Source: Kineosporia aurantiaca JCM 3230
Lineage (GTDB): Bacteria > Actinomycetota > Actinomycetes > Actinomycetales > Kineosporiaceae
Length of the DNA stretch: 64,000 nucleotides
NCBI GenBank assembly: GCA_000719025.1
Contig: JODP01000010.1
Coordinates: forward strand, 1-64,000
Direction: 5' to 3'
The position numbers were made by a program, and so were the translations under genes. The number at the start of each line of letters is the position of its first letter. The first letter of the stretch is position 1. Below, in pieces: positions 27,378-35,706 of the stretch. The notes under the pieces were generated by a model. The model had not been told where the DNA came from and made no database searches. It saw nothing but the letters and a program-made list of their open reading frames with translations.

Positions 27378-27833
27378 ATGACCATGGCCAACCCGCGACG
27401 ATTCACCGGCCAGGTCGCGTTCGTGACCGGCGCTGCGAGTGGAATCGGTCGTGCCACAGCAGTGGCCTTCGCGCGGGAGGGCGCGCGCGTGGCCGCGGCC
27501 GATCAGCCGGGAACTGGCTCGGAGGGTGGGATCGCGGAACAGGCCGGCTTCGCCGCCGCCAAGCATGCGGTGATCGGGCTGACCACCTCGGCGGCGCTCG
27601 AGACCATCGGATCGGGCATCCAGATCAAGGCCGTCGCCCCTGGGGTGATCCACACCGCCATGACCGCCAGGATCACCGGAGGGACACCGGACAGCACGGT
27701 GCAGCAAGAGCCGATCCGCCGCCTCGGCCGCTCGGAAGAGATCGCATCGCCGGTCCTGTGGCTCAGCAGCCACAACGCCGCCTTTACCGTCGCTCACGCC
27801 CTCGTCGTGAACGGCGGGCAGACCCTTGGGTAG
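27378..27833 (+). CDS. Internally deleted short-chain dehydrogenase (probably inactive)
   Basis: 151 aa against the usual 240-260. It starts normally (GQVAFVTGAASGIGRATAVA, then a dinucleotide-binding AREGARVAAAD) but jumps to AGFAAAKHAVIGLTTSAALE, skipping about 90 residues that would hold the NNAG strand and the catalytic Ser. The active-site YxxxK is FAAAK, so Tyr is lost. The end (VAHALVVNGGQTLG) is intact, and the frame is open. Either a decaying gene or a non-enzymatic NAD-binding remnant. Divergent from the MmyB regulator. The ATG at 27378 has GGAAGAAGGAAGA upstream. Confidence 0.75.
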   Translation: MTMANPRRFTGQVAFVTGAASGIGRATAVAFAREGARVAAADQPGTGSEGGIAEQAGFAAAKHAVIGLTTSAALETIGSGIQIKAVAPGVIHTAMTARITGGTPDSTVQQEPIRRLGRSEEIASPVLWLSSHNAAFTVAHALVVNGGQTLG

Positions 27834-28437
27834 CCCTCTCGCGCTGGGCGTTCCGGCCATCACCCGGATCGCCGCCACAGCCTGCGCCGTCCTCGGTGTT
27901 GCCGCGTGCGCCTCGCACTCCCGGACCGCCGCGGACGCAACGGTTCCTTCCTCTCGCGCACCATCCGCAGCGCCGAGTGTGACTCCCTCAAGCGCCCCAA
28001 CACGCAGCACCACCCGTGCGGAGGAGCCCAGGATGAGCGACACCATCATCAGCATCACGGTGAACGGCACTGCCCTGCAGGGGATCTTGCAGCCCAGCGC
28101 AGCAACAGCCTCACTGATGGCTGCGTTGCCGCTCGACCTGCCCTTCAAGGACTACGGGGGCCAGGAGAAGATCGCCGCCCTCCCCGAACCGCTAGCGCTC
28201 GAAGGAATGCCGTCCGGCGGCAGCGCCCCGCCGGGAACGATCGGCTACTACGTTCCCGACCAGGCACTCGTCCTCTACTACGAATCCGTAGACCATTACC
28301 CGGGAATCATCCCTATCGGCACCTTCGACGACATCCCGACCATCCGCGGCACCGCCACCTTCACCGCCACCGTCGCCGTCGAAACGCCCGTGGACCCGCT
28401 CGAAGCATCCGGCGACTCGATGAAGGAGACCAAATGA
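27826..28437 (+). CDS. Cyclophilin-like-fold lipoprotein (possible dual start)
   Basis: 203 aa from TTG 27826, which overlaps the SDR stop. The N terminus shows a lipoprotein signal: basic start, ATACAVLGVAAC lipobox, then a Ser/Pro/Thr-rich linker. The domain from residue 70 (MSDTIISITVNGTALQGIL, PLDLPFKDYGGQEKIAALP, PGTIGYYVPDQALVLYY) matches the cyclophilin-like fold family (PF18050), which is an unassigned beta-barrel enzyme fold. A second start, ATG 28033, has a strong GGAGGAGCCCAGG in front and would give a 134-residue cytoplasmic form. It is coupled to the MFS gene by ATGA. Confidence 0.75.
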   Translation: MGSPLALGVPAITRIAATACAVLGVAACASHSRTAADATVPSSRAPSAAPSVTPSSAPTRSTTRAEEPRMSDTIISITVNGTALQGILQPSAATASLMAALPLDLPFKDYGGQEKIAALPEPLALEGMPSGGSAPPGTIGYYVPDQALVLYYESVDHYPGIIPIGTFDDIPTIRGTATFTATVAVETPVDPLEASGDSMKETK

Positions 28438-29633
28438 GCACAATCACCGGGCAGATCCCGGTCACTACCCCTGCCGATGAGCGCCGCCTGCCGGTCGCGG
28501 CCCTCCTTGCCCTGGCCCTGGTCGGGTTCATCCTCGTCGCCATGGAGACCATGCCGGCAGGCCTTCTGCCCGACATCGCCGCCGGCATGGCCACGAGCGA
28601 GGGAACCGTCGGCCTGTTCGTCAGCGCCTACGCCCTGGGCACCGTCATCGTCACGGTGCCCGCGATCGCTCTGACCCGCCGGTACCGCCGCAAACCGTTC
28701 CTGCTGGTCAGCGTCGCCGGGCTGACGCTGGCCAATACCGTCACGGCGATCTCGCCCGACGTCGCCTTCTCCCTGGCATCCCGCTTCGTGGCCGGTGCGT
28801 TCTCCGGCACCATCTGGGGGATGCTGGCCGCCTACGCCATCGGCATCAGCCCGCCGAACCGTTCCGGCCTGGCGCTGTCGATCATGTCGACCGGTGCCCC
28901 GCTCGGTTTCGCGTTCGGGACGCCCCTGGGTGCATTCATCGGCTCGGTGACCGCTTGGCGATGGTCGTTCGCGGGGCTCAGCCTGCTCGCCCTCCTGGTG
29001 AGCTTTGCCATCCTGGCCTGCGTACCCGACAGCTCCGGTATGCCCGCGGCTACCCGACTGCCCTTGCGGAAGGTAGCCCGACTCCAGGGCGTACCGATGG
29101 TCCTGATCGTCATCGTCGTATGGATGCTGGCCCACAGCACCCTCTACACCTACGTAGCCCCCTACCTCCGCATGACCGACACCGGCATCACGCCGGATCT
29201 GATGCTGCTCGTGTACGGCCTCGCCTCCTTGGCCGGCGTCATCATCACCGGCGTCTTCCTCGATCGGTACCCCCGCGAGCTGCTCCACCTTTCCGCCGCA
29301 ACATTCACCGCTGCGGCAGTAGCGCTGCTGCTCGGGCATACGTCTGCGCTGGCTGTACTTGCTGCGGCGGTGCTCTGGGGAACCAGCTTCGGCGGAGCCT
29401 CACCGCAGCTGCAGAACGCCCTCACCCACGCGGGTGGGCAGAACGCCGACGTCGCGAACTCGTTCCTGCCGGTCGCGTTCAACATCGCCATTTTCGGCGC
29501 CGGAATCTTCGGGGCTGTGCTGCTGACCGCGTTCGACGGACTTGTCCTGCCCCTGGCCATGGCCGGGCTCGGCCTGCTCGCCCTGGCCCTCACCGTCTAC
29601 GGCCGCCGATCGGCGTTCCGGGCCGGGGACTGA
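28434..29633 (+). CDS. MFS drug/metabolite exporter (DHA1, AraJ-like)
   Basis: 399 aa. Start ATG 28434 overlaps the previous stop (ATGA) with AAGGAGACCA upstream. Twelve predicted helices; motif A region ALTRRYRRKPFLLVSVAGL between helices 2 and 3, and GTIWGMLAAYAIGISPPNRS; ends RRSAFRAGD. Sugar-efflux/AraJ-type exporters of the inner membrane driven by protons. Cotranscribed with the lipoprotein. A similar, frameshifted exporter is at 46255. Confidence 0.92.
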   Translation: MSTITGQIPVTTPADERRLPVAALLALALVGFILVAMETMPAGLLPDIAAGMATSEGTVGLFVSAYALGTVIVTVPAIALTRRYRRKPFLLVSVAGLTLANTVTAISPDVAFSLASRFVAGAFSGTIWGMLAAYAIGISPPNRSGLALSIMSTGAPLGFAFGTPLGAFIGSVTAWRWSFAGLSLLALLVSFAILACVPDSSGMPAATRLPLRKVARLQGVPMVLIVIVVWMLAHSTLYTYVAPYLRMTDTGITPDLMLLVYGLASLAGVIITGVFLDRYPRELLHLSAATFTAAAVALLLGHTSALAVLAAAVLWGTSFGGASPQLQNALTHAGGQNADVANSFLPVAFNIAIFGAGIFGAVLLTAFDGLVLPLAMAGLGLLALALTVYGRRSAFRAGD

Positions 29634-29912
29634 AACGGTCAGCCGAACAGCCTGTGCCTGAAGGCCACTGCGCCAACCACCGGACGTACCGACCCGGCCG
29701 GCTACTCGTCCTGGCGAATGGTGGCGCCCAGTCCGTCGACCGACGTTGCAATCGAAATCCTCAGCGCCCGAATGATCCTCAGCACGAGCGCACTCCCAAC
29801 CTCAGCCCGGCCACCGGCCAGCATGAGTGACATCATCGCAAAACAGGCCGCGGGTGGGCTACCGGCCCTGGCTATTCACGCAGCCGCCTTCCAGGAGTCC
29901 TCAACGTCGCCG

Positions 29913-30503
29913 TCAACTGTTTCGCGATCGCTCCCGTTCGGCACCGTGCCAGCGTGCAAGCTGGAATCGGGCACGGCATGCGGCTGTGACGAGGCCGCTG
30001 ACAGCCCTCAGCCCTACGGCAATGGACAGCGGTACGTGAAACCCGCGTGCCAGGACTCCGACATCGGCGCCGAGCGCGATCGAGGTGACCGTGCCGATGC
30101 TCCCAGCCACCGTGAGCAGCCCCTGCAGCCAGCTGAGCGCCGGTCGCAACATCACCATGGACTGCTCGGGACCCATCGTCGACGGCAGCCGCGCGGCCAG
30201 GTCGGGCATCGGCTGTCCGTACAGCTGCTTCAGATGGTGGATGCGGTCGGCGAAATCCCAGTCGTCGATGGCGATCTGGATGCAACGCAAGAACGTGGTG
30301 GCTCCCAGCACCGCCAGTGAGGAGAGCACCAGCACCTGGAACACGGTGGTTTCCGCCGAGGAGGCACTTCCACTTTGGAAGCCCGGAGCGATGATTCCTG
30401 CCGACAGCGCCCCGAGAAAAATGCTGGCCCGGCCGTTGGCTTCCCCGATTGTCGTCGCGCGTTGGGTCTGTAAGTTGTAATGCTCTGTTGTCAGCCAAGC
30501 CAT
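29913..30503 (-). CDS. Integral membrane protein of unknown function
   Basis: 196 aa from ATG 30503. AWLTTEHYNLQTQRATTIGE, then a helix ASIFLGALSAGIIAPGF, another at TVFQVLVLSSLAVLGATTFL, a cytosolic RCIQIAIDDWDFADRIHHLK stretch and two further helices near the C terminus (WLQGLLTVAGSIGTVTSIAL). The EHYNLQTxRxxTIxEANGR motif is shared by a family of small actinobacterial membrane proteins of unknown role. No strong ribosome site was seen at 30503, and the overlapping plus-strand toxin tip makes the exact N terminus uncertain. Confidence 0.6.
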   Translation of the reverse strand: MAWLTTEHYNLQTQRATTIGEANGRASIFLGALSAGIIAPGFQSGSASSAETTVFQVLVLSSLAVLGATTFLRCIQIAIDDWDFADRIHHLKQLYGQPMPDLAARLPSTMGPEQSMVMLRPALSWLQGLLTVAGSIGTVTSIALGADVGVLARGFHVPLSIAVGLRAVSGLVTAACRARFQLARWHGAERERSRNS

Positions 30504-30719
30504 CCAGAGCTGGAGCACCGCGGCAGGTACCCCAATGCCTATTATCAGCGGGTCCTTGACAACATGGTGCAGGCAGACGTTCAGGCCAGAGCTATCGCGC
30601 AGGCCAACGGCGACGCTCGACCCAGTGCACAGGTCTTCATCGACCTGTTCACAAAATGGGTGAAAGACGTCGTGAAGCACGATCCAACCATTCTCCGCGC
30701 TTCCTACTGGAATCTCTGA
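30504..30719 (+). pseudogene. Polymorphic-toxin C-terminal tip (HNH/AHH-like nuclease fragment)
   Basis: About 72 codons with no proper start: PELEHRGRYPNAYYQRVLDN, then a helix and TKWVKDVVKHDPTILRASYW before the stop. The HxGxxPxxYYxxV spacing is what follows the catalytic His in AHH/GHH-type toxin nucleases. The long N-terminal delivery part and the first half of the nuclease are missing. The Imm11-like immunity gene begins 8 nt downstream, the usual toxin-immunity order. Truncated toxin. Confidence 0.5.
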
Positions 30720-30727
30720 TCACAGAC

Positions 30728-31263
30728 ATGAGCACCTTCTACGAAATTGCTCCGACCCGGACGCTGGCCTTCTGCGAACTCCAGCGGGCCTCAAGGATCC
30801 ACGCGCGTTCACCTATCGACTCATGTTCGAGCCAGGTCGAGTGGATGATGTGCCTGAGCTTCACTGGTACGCCGAAAGCGCTTGGGTGCTGGACTGGACC
30901 ATGACCATCAATGCCATGCGCGTGGTCTCTGCTCGGATGAAAGACATCCTCGACACCCATGCCGGCCCCAGGGACGAGATCCCATGGCTTCCCGCCACTG
31001 TCACCACCACCGACGGAACAGACCACCCCTACTGGGTCCCGCATTTCCCGGTCTGGCACGACGTGCTCGACCAAGAGCACACCACATTCGGCCCCAACGG
31101 TTCGCCGATCAAAGCCGTCCTCGCCCTGTCCAAACTGGACGGCCTCAACGTCTTCATCTCCCACAGAACGACGTACCCCATGATCGTTCGTGACACCATC
31201 CGGGCTGCCTTGCAGACAGCCCGGATCACCGGATGCCTCGTGCAGCCCGCTCGCATCGTGTAG
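30728..31263 (+). pseudogene. Imm11-family immunity protein (DUF1629-like), one frameshift
   Basis: Frame 1 reads MSTFYEIAPTRTLAFCELQ from ATG 30728; near 30785 the homology moves to another frame (GLKDPRAFTYRLMFEPGRVD), which continues to the stop at 31263. The body shows MRVVSARMKDILDTHAGP, PWLPATVTTTDG and YWVPHFPVWHDVLD, ending ARITGCLVQPARIV, the layout of Imm11 proteins found after polymorphic nuclease toxins. A single-base change would restore a protein of about 178 residues. It may be a sequence error; otherwise a decayed gene. Confidence 0.6.
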
Positions 31264-31549
31264 GCGAACAACTCAGGCGGAACCACCGCACCCAAACTGC
31301 GCAGGCAAGCATCTGAGGTTCGCCTGCGCAGGCCATGGGCGTACATGGATGACCGCCTAAGGATGAAGAACCGCACTCCCATCCGGCTCGCGGTTGGTGG
31401 AGATCGCCTTTACTGATTCAAGCCCGACCCGCTGCGCGGGCCGGGCGCGGGGAACCTGAAGGCAGCCACCAAGGTTCTGCCGGGCACGGCCACCTCACCC
31501 ATCTGCGCCGCTCGGAGTCAGCTGGGCTGCGGTAGGAGATCCTGTCCTC

Positions 31550-31963
31550 GTGAGAACCAGCGTGTCCTTCCGGCTGACCAACGATCACGGCGGTACAGCA
31601 GCGGCCGTGACGGAGCGGCTGGGGCTTTCCGCGAGCAGCATCGTGGAGGCGGGCTCCGTCATCTCGCCCCGCAACCCGGAACGGACGCGGACCCACTCTG
31701 CGTGGGTTCTGCGCAGTGCTGTCGAACCCGAGGACGACGTGCGCCTGTCGGACATGCTGGAGCGGTTGCTCGACCAGCTTGAACCGGTCGCCGCGGTGCT
31801 GTGGGAACTGGAGCAGGATGGGTATGCGGCTAACTGGTCGGCCATGCTCACCGTCAGGGACGGCGAGAACGCGACGGAGCTGCGCCGCGAGACTCTTCAG
31901 CGCCTGACCGCCTTGCCGGGTGACCTGTGGCTGGATGTCTACAGCGATGGCGGCGACGGCTGA
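31550..31963 (+). CDS. DUF4279 domain-containing protein
   Basis: 137 aa from GTG 31550. Layout matches DUF4279: an N-terminal strand RTSVSFRLTNDHGGTA, a helix, the central HSAWVLRSAVEPEDDV with following helix LSDMLERLLDQLEPVAAVLW, and a C-terminal DLWLDVYSDGG strand. DUF4279 proteins are small alpha/beta proteins found near toxin-immunity and contact-dependent loci, and some may act as immunity proteins. It lies 290 nt after the Imm11-like gene, on the same strand, in line with such a locus. Confidence 0.7.
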   Translation: MRTSVSFRLTNDHGGTAAAVTERLGLSASSIVEAGSVISPRNPERTRTHSAWVLRSAVEPEDDVRLSDMLERLLDQLEPVAAVLWELEQDGYAANWSAMLTVRDGENATELRRETLQRLTALPGDLWLDVYSDGGDG

Positions 31964-32027
31964 CTTTCGGTTCGTGGCCAGGACGGCCGGTCCGTGAGAT
32001 CCACCGCCAGCGAGTCAGGCCCCGCGG

Positions 32028-32600
32028 TCATGGGCTCTCAGGCACGTCGACCACCGTGCATGGGGCCACGGCGCCGTGGGCAACACCGAAGTCGACACTG
32101 GCGCGCACACCGTTCGGGAGTGGCGTCACGGCGGCCCACAGCACGAATGTCTCCCCCTCACCGACCGCACCGGCCGGGATCTTCACCTCGAACTTTTCCG
32201 CAGACGTACTGAGGGAAAGGCCGGGTGTAAGGACCTCCGAGTAGCGTCCGGGCCGACAAGCCTTGCCGGGCGGCAGATACGTGATGTCGGCGGCGATTCC
32301 GTGCTCTCGCAGTGCATGCTGCAAGGCCTGGGCGCCCTCCAGCCGGGCGACCTTCAGCTTGATGTCCTTGCCGTTCCCGCCCGACACGGCGTAGGCCGGA
32401 GCCGGGCGGGGGAATCCGATGACAAGAGCGGTCACCACGGCGGCGACCGCCCCGGTGACGGGCACGTACCAGAGCCGCGGCCTGCGTCTGCGGACCAGCA
32501 CCGGCTGCGCGACGGCCGCCTGGGCCTGTACCGCGGTCTTCAGCTCCTCCAGCAGACGCTCCTCGAAGGCGTCCAGCTCCGGAGCGGGTCGGTTGATCAT
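32028..32600 (-). CDS. Predicted anti-sigma-like single-pass membrane protein
   Basis: 190 aa. A charged cytoplasmic N terminus of about 45 residues (ELDAFEERLLEELKTAVQAQ), one transmembrane helix WYVPVTGAVAAVVTALVIGF, and an extracytoplasmic domain of about 120 residues. Its ATG overlaps the stop of the upstream ECF sigma gene (ATGA at 32597-32600), the usual sigma/anti-sigma arrangement. No zinc-binding HxxxCxxC motif is visible in the N terminus, so if it is an anti-sigma factor it is of a non-ZAS type. Confidence 0.75.
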   Translation of the reverse strand: MINRPAPELDAFEERLLEELKTAVQAQAAVAQPVLVRRRRPRLWYVPVTGAVAAVVTALVIGFPRPAPAYAVSGGNGKDIKLKVARLEGAQALQHALREHGIAADITYLPPGKACRPGRYSEVLTPGLSLSTSAEKFEVKIPAGAVGEGETFVLWAAVTPLPNGVRASVDFGVAHGAVAPCTVVDVPESP

Positions 32601-33166
32601 GGCGTCACCTCGTGTCGGGGAAAGGCAGGGGAAACACGCAGCAGGCGACGGGCTCGGTGATACCTCACCCGCGCCGCTCCCGCGCTGATCTCCAGCACGG
32701 CCGCGGCCTCGGCCACCGACAGGCCGTCGACGGCCACCAGCTCAACGACCGCACGCAGCGATACGGGGATCTCCGCAATGCGGCTGAGCAGGATCCGGGC
32801 GTCCGCCTCGGCGGTGACGCGCTGCGCGATGCGGTCGGCGGAATCCTCGTCCAACCACCGTCGGCCGCCGACCTGGCGGACCGTGGCTTCGTACTGCGCG
32901 CCCGCCTGCCGGTGATCGGCGACCGCGTTCCTGGCTATCCCGGTGAGCCAGGCGCGGGGAGGGCCCAGCTGTGCGCGGTAGGTGGCCGCCGACTTGATCA
33001 CCCGCAGGAAGATGTCCGAGGTCACGTCCGCGACGTCCGAAGGGTCCTCCAGGCGGCGGGCGACGTAGCTGCGCACGAAGGGCAGGTGCTCGCGGTAGAA
33101 GGCCTCAAGTTGCGCAGGCTGGGTCGCGACGGCCTGCACGTCACGTCCCTGAGTCCCGTTCGTCAT
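32597..33166 (-). CDS. ECF RNA polymerase sigma factor
   Basis: 189 aa from ATG 33166. Region 2: LEAFYREHLPFVRSYVARRL and DVTSDIFLRVIKSAATY with RAWLTGIARNAVADHRQ; region 4: IPVSLRAVVELVAVDGLSVA with ISAGAARVRYHRARR. Typical small ECF architecture without extra domains. Translationally coupled to the following membrane protein, which is its probable inhibitor. The stimulus is unknown. Confidence 0.92.
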   Translation of the reverse strand: MTNGTQGRDVQAVATQPAQLEAFYREHLPFVRSYVARRLEDPSDVADVTSDIFLRVIKSAATYRAQLGPPRAWLTGIARNAVADHRQAGAQYEATVRQVGGRRWLDEDSADRIAQRVTAEADARILLSRIAEIPVSLRAVVELVAVDGLSVAEAAAVLEISAGAARVRYHRARRLLRVSPAFPRHEVTP

Positions 33167-33216
33167 GCCTCTGCTTCCCTCAAATGCCACGAGGCGTTAC
33201 AAGCGGTCGTCGGTCC

Positions 33217-34098
33217 TCAGCCCGTAGCCGGGTCGTCCGTGAAGGCGGAAGCGTTATCCACCACCCACTGGCGGAAGGATCGCGGCGCCGATCCCAGCAC
33301 GTCAGCAACGGTCGTGGTGATGTAGGCGGGATGTCCGATCGTCGCGCCCCAGGCGGCGAGCAGCATCTCGACCACGGGCCGGGGCCAGATGTTTTCGGTC
33401 TCCTGGCGGAACTGGTCGGGAGACAGTTCCTCGAAGTCGGCGTGGCGGCCCACGACGTCCGCGATGATGCTCACCTGCTGGGCCTGGCTCAGATCTTCGG
33501 AACCGGTGAGAACGTAATCGCCGCCCTCGTGTCCATTCTCGTAGAGCGTGCGGGCGACGACGGCTGCCACGTCCCGGTCGTCGACGGGAGCCGTTTGCGC
33601 AGCACCATACGGCCACCGGACCACACCGTCGCTGCGGATGGCGTCGGCCCACCAGGAGAGCGCATTGGAGGCCAGCATGCCCGGCCGGATGATGGTCGAC
33701 TCCAGCCCGCAGGAGGCGATGCGCTGCTCGACCTCGGCGTGCATCCGCGCCATCGGATTCGGCTGCCGGAAGAACGGGTGAAGAGTCTGATGGGGCGCGG
33801 AGAGGTAGACGACCCGCTGGACGCGGGAGGCCAGGCGGTCGACCACCGCGGGGATCGTGGCCGGCGGGGCGGTCCAGACGAGGAACACCGTGGCGACGCC
33901 GTCCAGGGCTGCCTCGATCGAATCCGGTTCGGTGAGATCGCCGGTGCTCACCTCGACGCTCGCCGGCAGGGCCGGTGTTCCAGAACCGCGCGTCAGAGCA
34001 CGGACCGGCACGTCTGCGTCCACCAGGTGCTCGACGACGCCCCGCCCGATCCGGCCAGTGGCCCCGACAACGAGGACGGGCTTACGCGCAGAAGTCAT
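33217..34098 (-). CDS. NmrA-like NAD(P)H-binding oxidoreductase (atypical SDR)
   Basis: 293 aa. Opens KPVLVVGATGRIGRGVVEHL with the Rossmann GxxGxxG, then VRALTRGSG and the STGDLTEPDSIEAALDGV pattern of NmrA proteins. No YxxxK pair is present at the usual place, so it is probably an NADP-binding sensor or an atypical reductase. It is divergent from a TetR gene, with a short palindromic operator between their starts. Confidence 0.9.
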   Translation of the reverse strand: MTSARKPVLVVGATGRIGRGVVEHLVDADVPVRALTRGSGTPALPASVEVSTGDLTEPDSIEAALDGVATVFLVWTAPPATIPAVVDRLASRVQRVVYLSAPHQTLHPFFRQPNPMARMHAEVEQRIASCGLESTIIRPGMLASNALSWWADAIRSDGVVRWPYGAAQTAPVDDRDVAAVVARTLYENGHEGGDYVLTGSEDLSQAQQVSIIADVVGRHADFEELSPDQFRQETENIWPRPVVEMLLAAWGATIGHPAYITTTVADVLGSAPRSFRQWVVDNASAFTDDPATG

Positions 34099-34106
34099 GG
34101 CTGGAC

Positions 34107-34135
34107 GTTACCGGTAACGAAAGTTACTGGGTATC
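34107..34135. promoter_or_regulatory. TetR operator between NmrA-like gene and TetR gene
   Basis: GTTACCGGTAAC (34107-34118) is a perfect 12-bp palindrome, followed by a related imperfect copy GTTACTGGGTATC (34123-34135). The 45-nt gap holds both divergent starts, so one regulator could control both. Confidence 0.7.
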
Positions 34136-34143
34136 ATTTCCCG

Positions 34144-34758
34144 ATGAGTGGTCTGCGGGAACGAAAGCGGCAGCGCACGCACGACACGATCTCGGAGATT
34201 GCCATCTCGCTCTTCCTGGCCAGGGGGTTCGACCAGGTACCGGTGGCCGAGATCGCCGCCGCCGCGGACGTCTCCAAACCGACGCTGTTCCGGTACTTCC
34301 CGACCAAGGAGGATCTGGTCCTGCACCGGATCGCCGATCATCAGGGTGAGGCGGCCCGCACGGTGCGGGAGGCGGTGAGCACTCCCCCGCTGGAGGCGCT
34401 GCACCAGCACTTCGTCGCCGGGCTCGAAAGCCGCGATCCGACGACCGGGCTCAACGACCATCCGCAGGTGCTCGCATTCCACCGCATGGTTTTTGAGACG
34501 ACGAGCCTTCAGGCCAGGGTCACCCGTTACCTGGCTGCGGATGAGCAAGCACTGGCAGCGGCACTGGAGCAGGACGTGCCGCCGCTGACCGCCGCCCTCG
34601 TGGCGGCCCAGATTCTTGCCGCTCAGCGCGTCCTGGCCCGGTGGAACTGGAAGCAGCTCAATGGCGGTCGCTCGGCCGACTCGGTCTATCCCGAAGCCGT
34701 AGCCGCCACGGATGAAGCTTTCACCCTTCTGCACAACGGGCTTCTTGGAACGGTCTGA
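34144..34758 (+). CDS. TetR/AcrR family transcriptional regulator
   Basis: 204 aa from ATG 34144. Helix-turn-helix RTHDTISEIAISLFLARGFD, IAAAADVSKPTLFRYFPTKE, a standard TetR N terminus. The C-terminal half is helical (AALVAAQILAAQRVLARWNW). The divergent NmrA-like gene begins 45 nt away across a palindrome; autorepression plus control of that gene is the likely role. Confidence 0.92.
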   Translation: MSGLRERKRQRTHDTISEIAISLFLARGFDQVPVAEIAAAADVSKPTLFRYFPTKEDLVLHRIADHQGEAARTVREAVSTPPLEALHQHFVAGLESRDPTTGLNDHPQVLAFHRMVFETTSLQARVTRYLAADEQALAAALEQDVPPLTAALVAAQILAAQRVLARWNWKQLNGGRSADSVYPEAVAATDEAFTLLHNGLLGTV

Positions 34759-34774
34759 AAGGCCCGGCCATCGT

Positions 34775-34975
34775 TCAGCCGGCCGCCGACCGGCGGCGTA
34801 CACGCCGGGTCGGCTCCCGGACCACGAGTGCCGGCTGGAACACCACCTGCCGATGACGGTGGCGCGCGCCGCCGTCGATCGCATCGAACGGCAAGTCCGC
34901 GGCGACGCGTCCGAGTTCCTCGGGCGGCTGCTGCACCGACGTGAGGGAAACCGCGGCACTGGCCGTGACGGAAGG
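34775..34975 (-). pseudogene. LacI-family regulator C-terminal fragment
   Basis: About 65 codons ending at the stop 34777-34775: SAAVSLTSVQQPPEELGRVA, ADLPFDAIDGGARHRHRQVV, FQPALVVRE. The SLTSVxQPxxELGRxA pattern and terminal FxPxLVxR are diagnostic of the last strands of LacI/GalR effector domains. No upstream frame supports the rest of the gene. Dead fragment. Confidence 0.7.
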
Positions 34976-35028
34976 CTGACGTCACGAACTTACGGTGGGT
35001 CGCGGCCCTTGGCGCCACGCCTGCTCGT

Positions 35029-35706
35029 TCAGCCCTGGGCTGCGGCCGCGTCCTTGGTCGCATGCACACCGGCAGCAAATTCGGCGATCGTGGCGTCGTC
35101 CCAGTCCAGATCGTCGGGGAACTGGAAGATCAGGGTCCGCGGACCGTCGGGGACCAGCAGGCCGGGCGGACCCTTGAGCCGGCTGTCCTCGCTGCCAGTG
35201 GCGAAGGCGAAACGTGTCCCGGTCACGTCGCCGACCTTCAAGGGGTGAGTCTGGCCCCTGTCTACCGACAACTCGTTCGGGTTGGCCACGCTGACCAGGA
35301 TCTTCCCGTCGAACTCGTTCGGGTTCTGGTTGGCCAGACCCTCGGGCGCGATGAGCAAGGCGTACTTGGTGGAGGACTGCAGGTCCCAGCCGGCCGGCAC
35401 CTTCGCAATCCTGAACCCTTCCGGCTGCGCACCGGAGTAGGCGGCCAGGGCGATGGCGACCGGTGCCGACTGCTGCGCAGGGTGCGGATCGGCGCCGGAA
35501 CCCAGCAGTGAGAGGGACAGGACCCCCGCCGCCACAGCGGCCAGACCGGCTGGGACAAGAGCCCGGCGACGAGCGATTCGCGCCCTGGCCCGGCGCCCCC
35601 GGCTCAGGTCGGACTCCACCACATCATCGCTGGGGCAGACCACCTCCCCGGCTGCCTCGTGCATCAGATCGCGCAGGTCAGGCACCGTAAACTCCCGAAG
35701 ACTCAT
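35029..35706 (-). CDS. Single-pass membrane protein, partner of the SigE-type sigma factor
   Basis: 225 aa from ATG 35706. A 65-residue N terminus (FTVPDLRDLMHEAAGEVV) is followed by a membrane helix ALVPAGLAAVAAGVLSLSLL and an outside domain of about 140 residues including GFRIAKVPAGWDLQSSTKYA and FQFPDDLDWDDATIAEFAAG. The outside domain is a paralog of the protein at 36354-36902. The start overlaps the sigma gene by 29 nt, suggesting coupling; a membrane anti-sigma role is inferred. Confidence 0.8.
   Translation of the reverse strand: MSLREFTVPDLRDLMHEAAGEVVCPSDDVVESDLSRGRRARARIARRRALVPAGLAAVAAGVLSLSLLGSGADPHPAQQSAPVAIALAAYSGAQPEGFRIAKVPAGWDLQSSTKYALLIAPEGLANQNPNEFDGKILVSVANPNELSVDRGQTHPLKVGDVTGTRFAFATGSEDSRLKGPPGLLVPDGPRTLIFQFPDDLDWDDATIAEFAAGVHATKDAAAAQG

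Noticed and set aside
28296..29339. 347-codon minus-strand frame inside the MFS gene
   Set aside because: A shadow frame, very polar with no family; the MFS gene on the plus strand has the expected helices.
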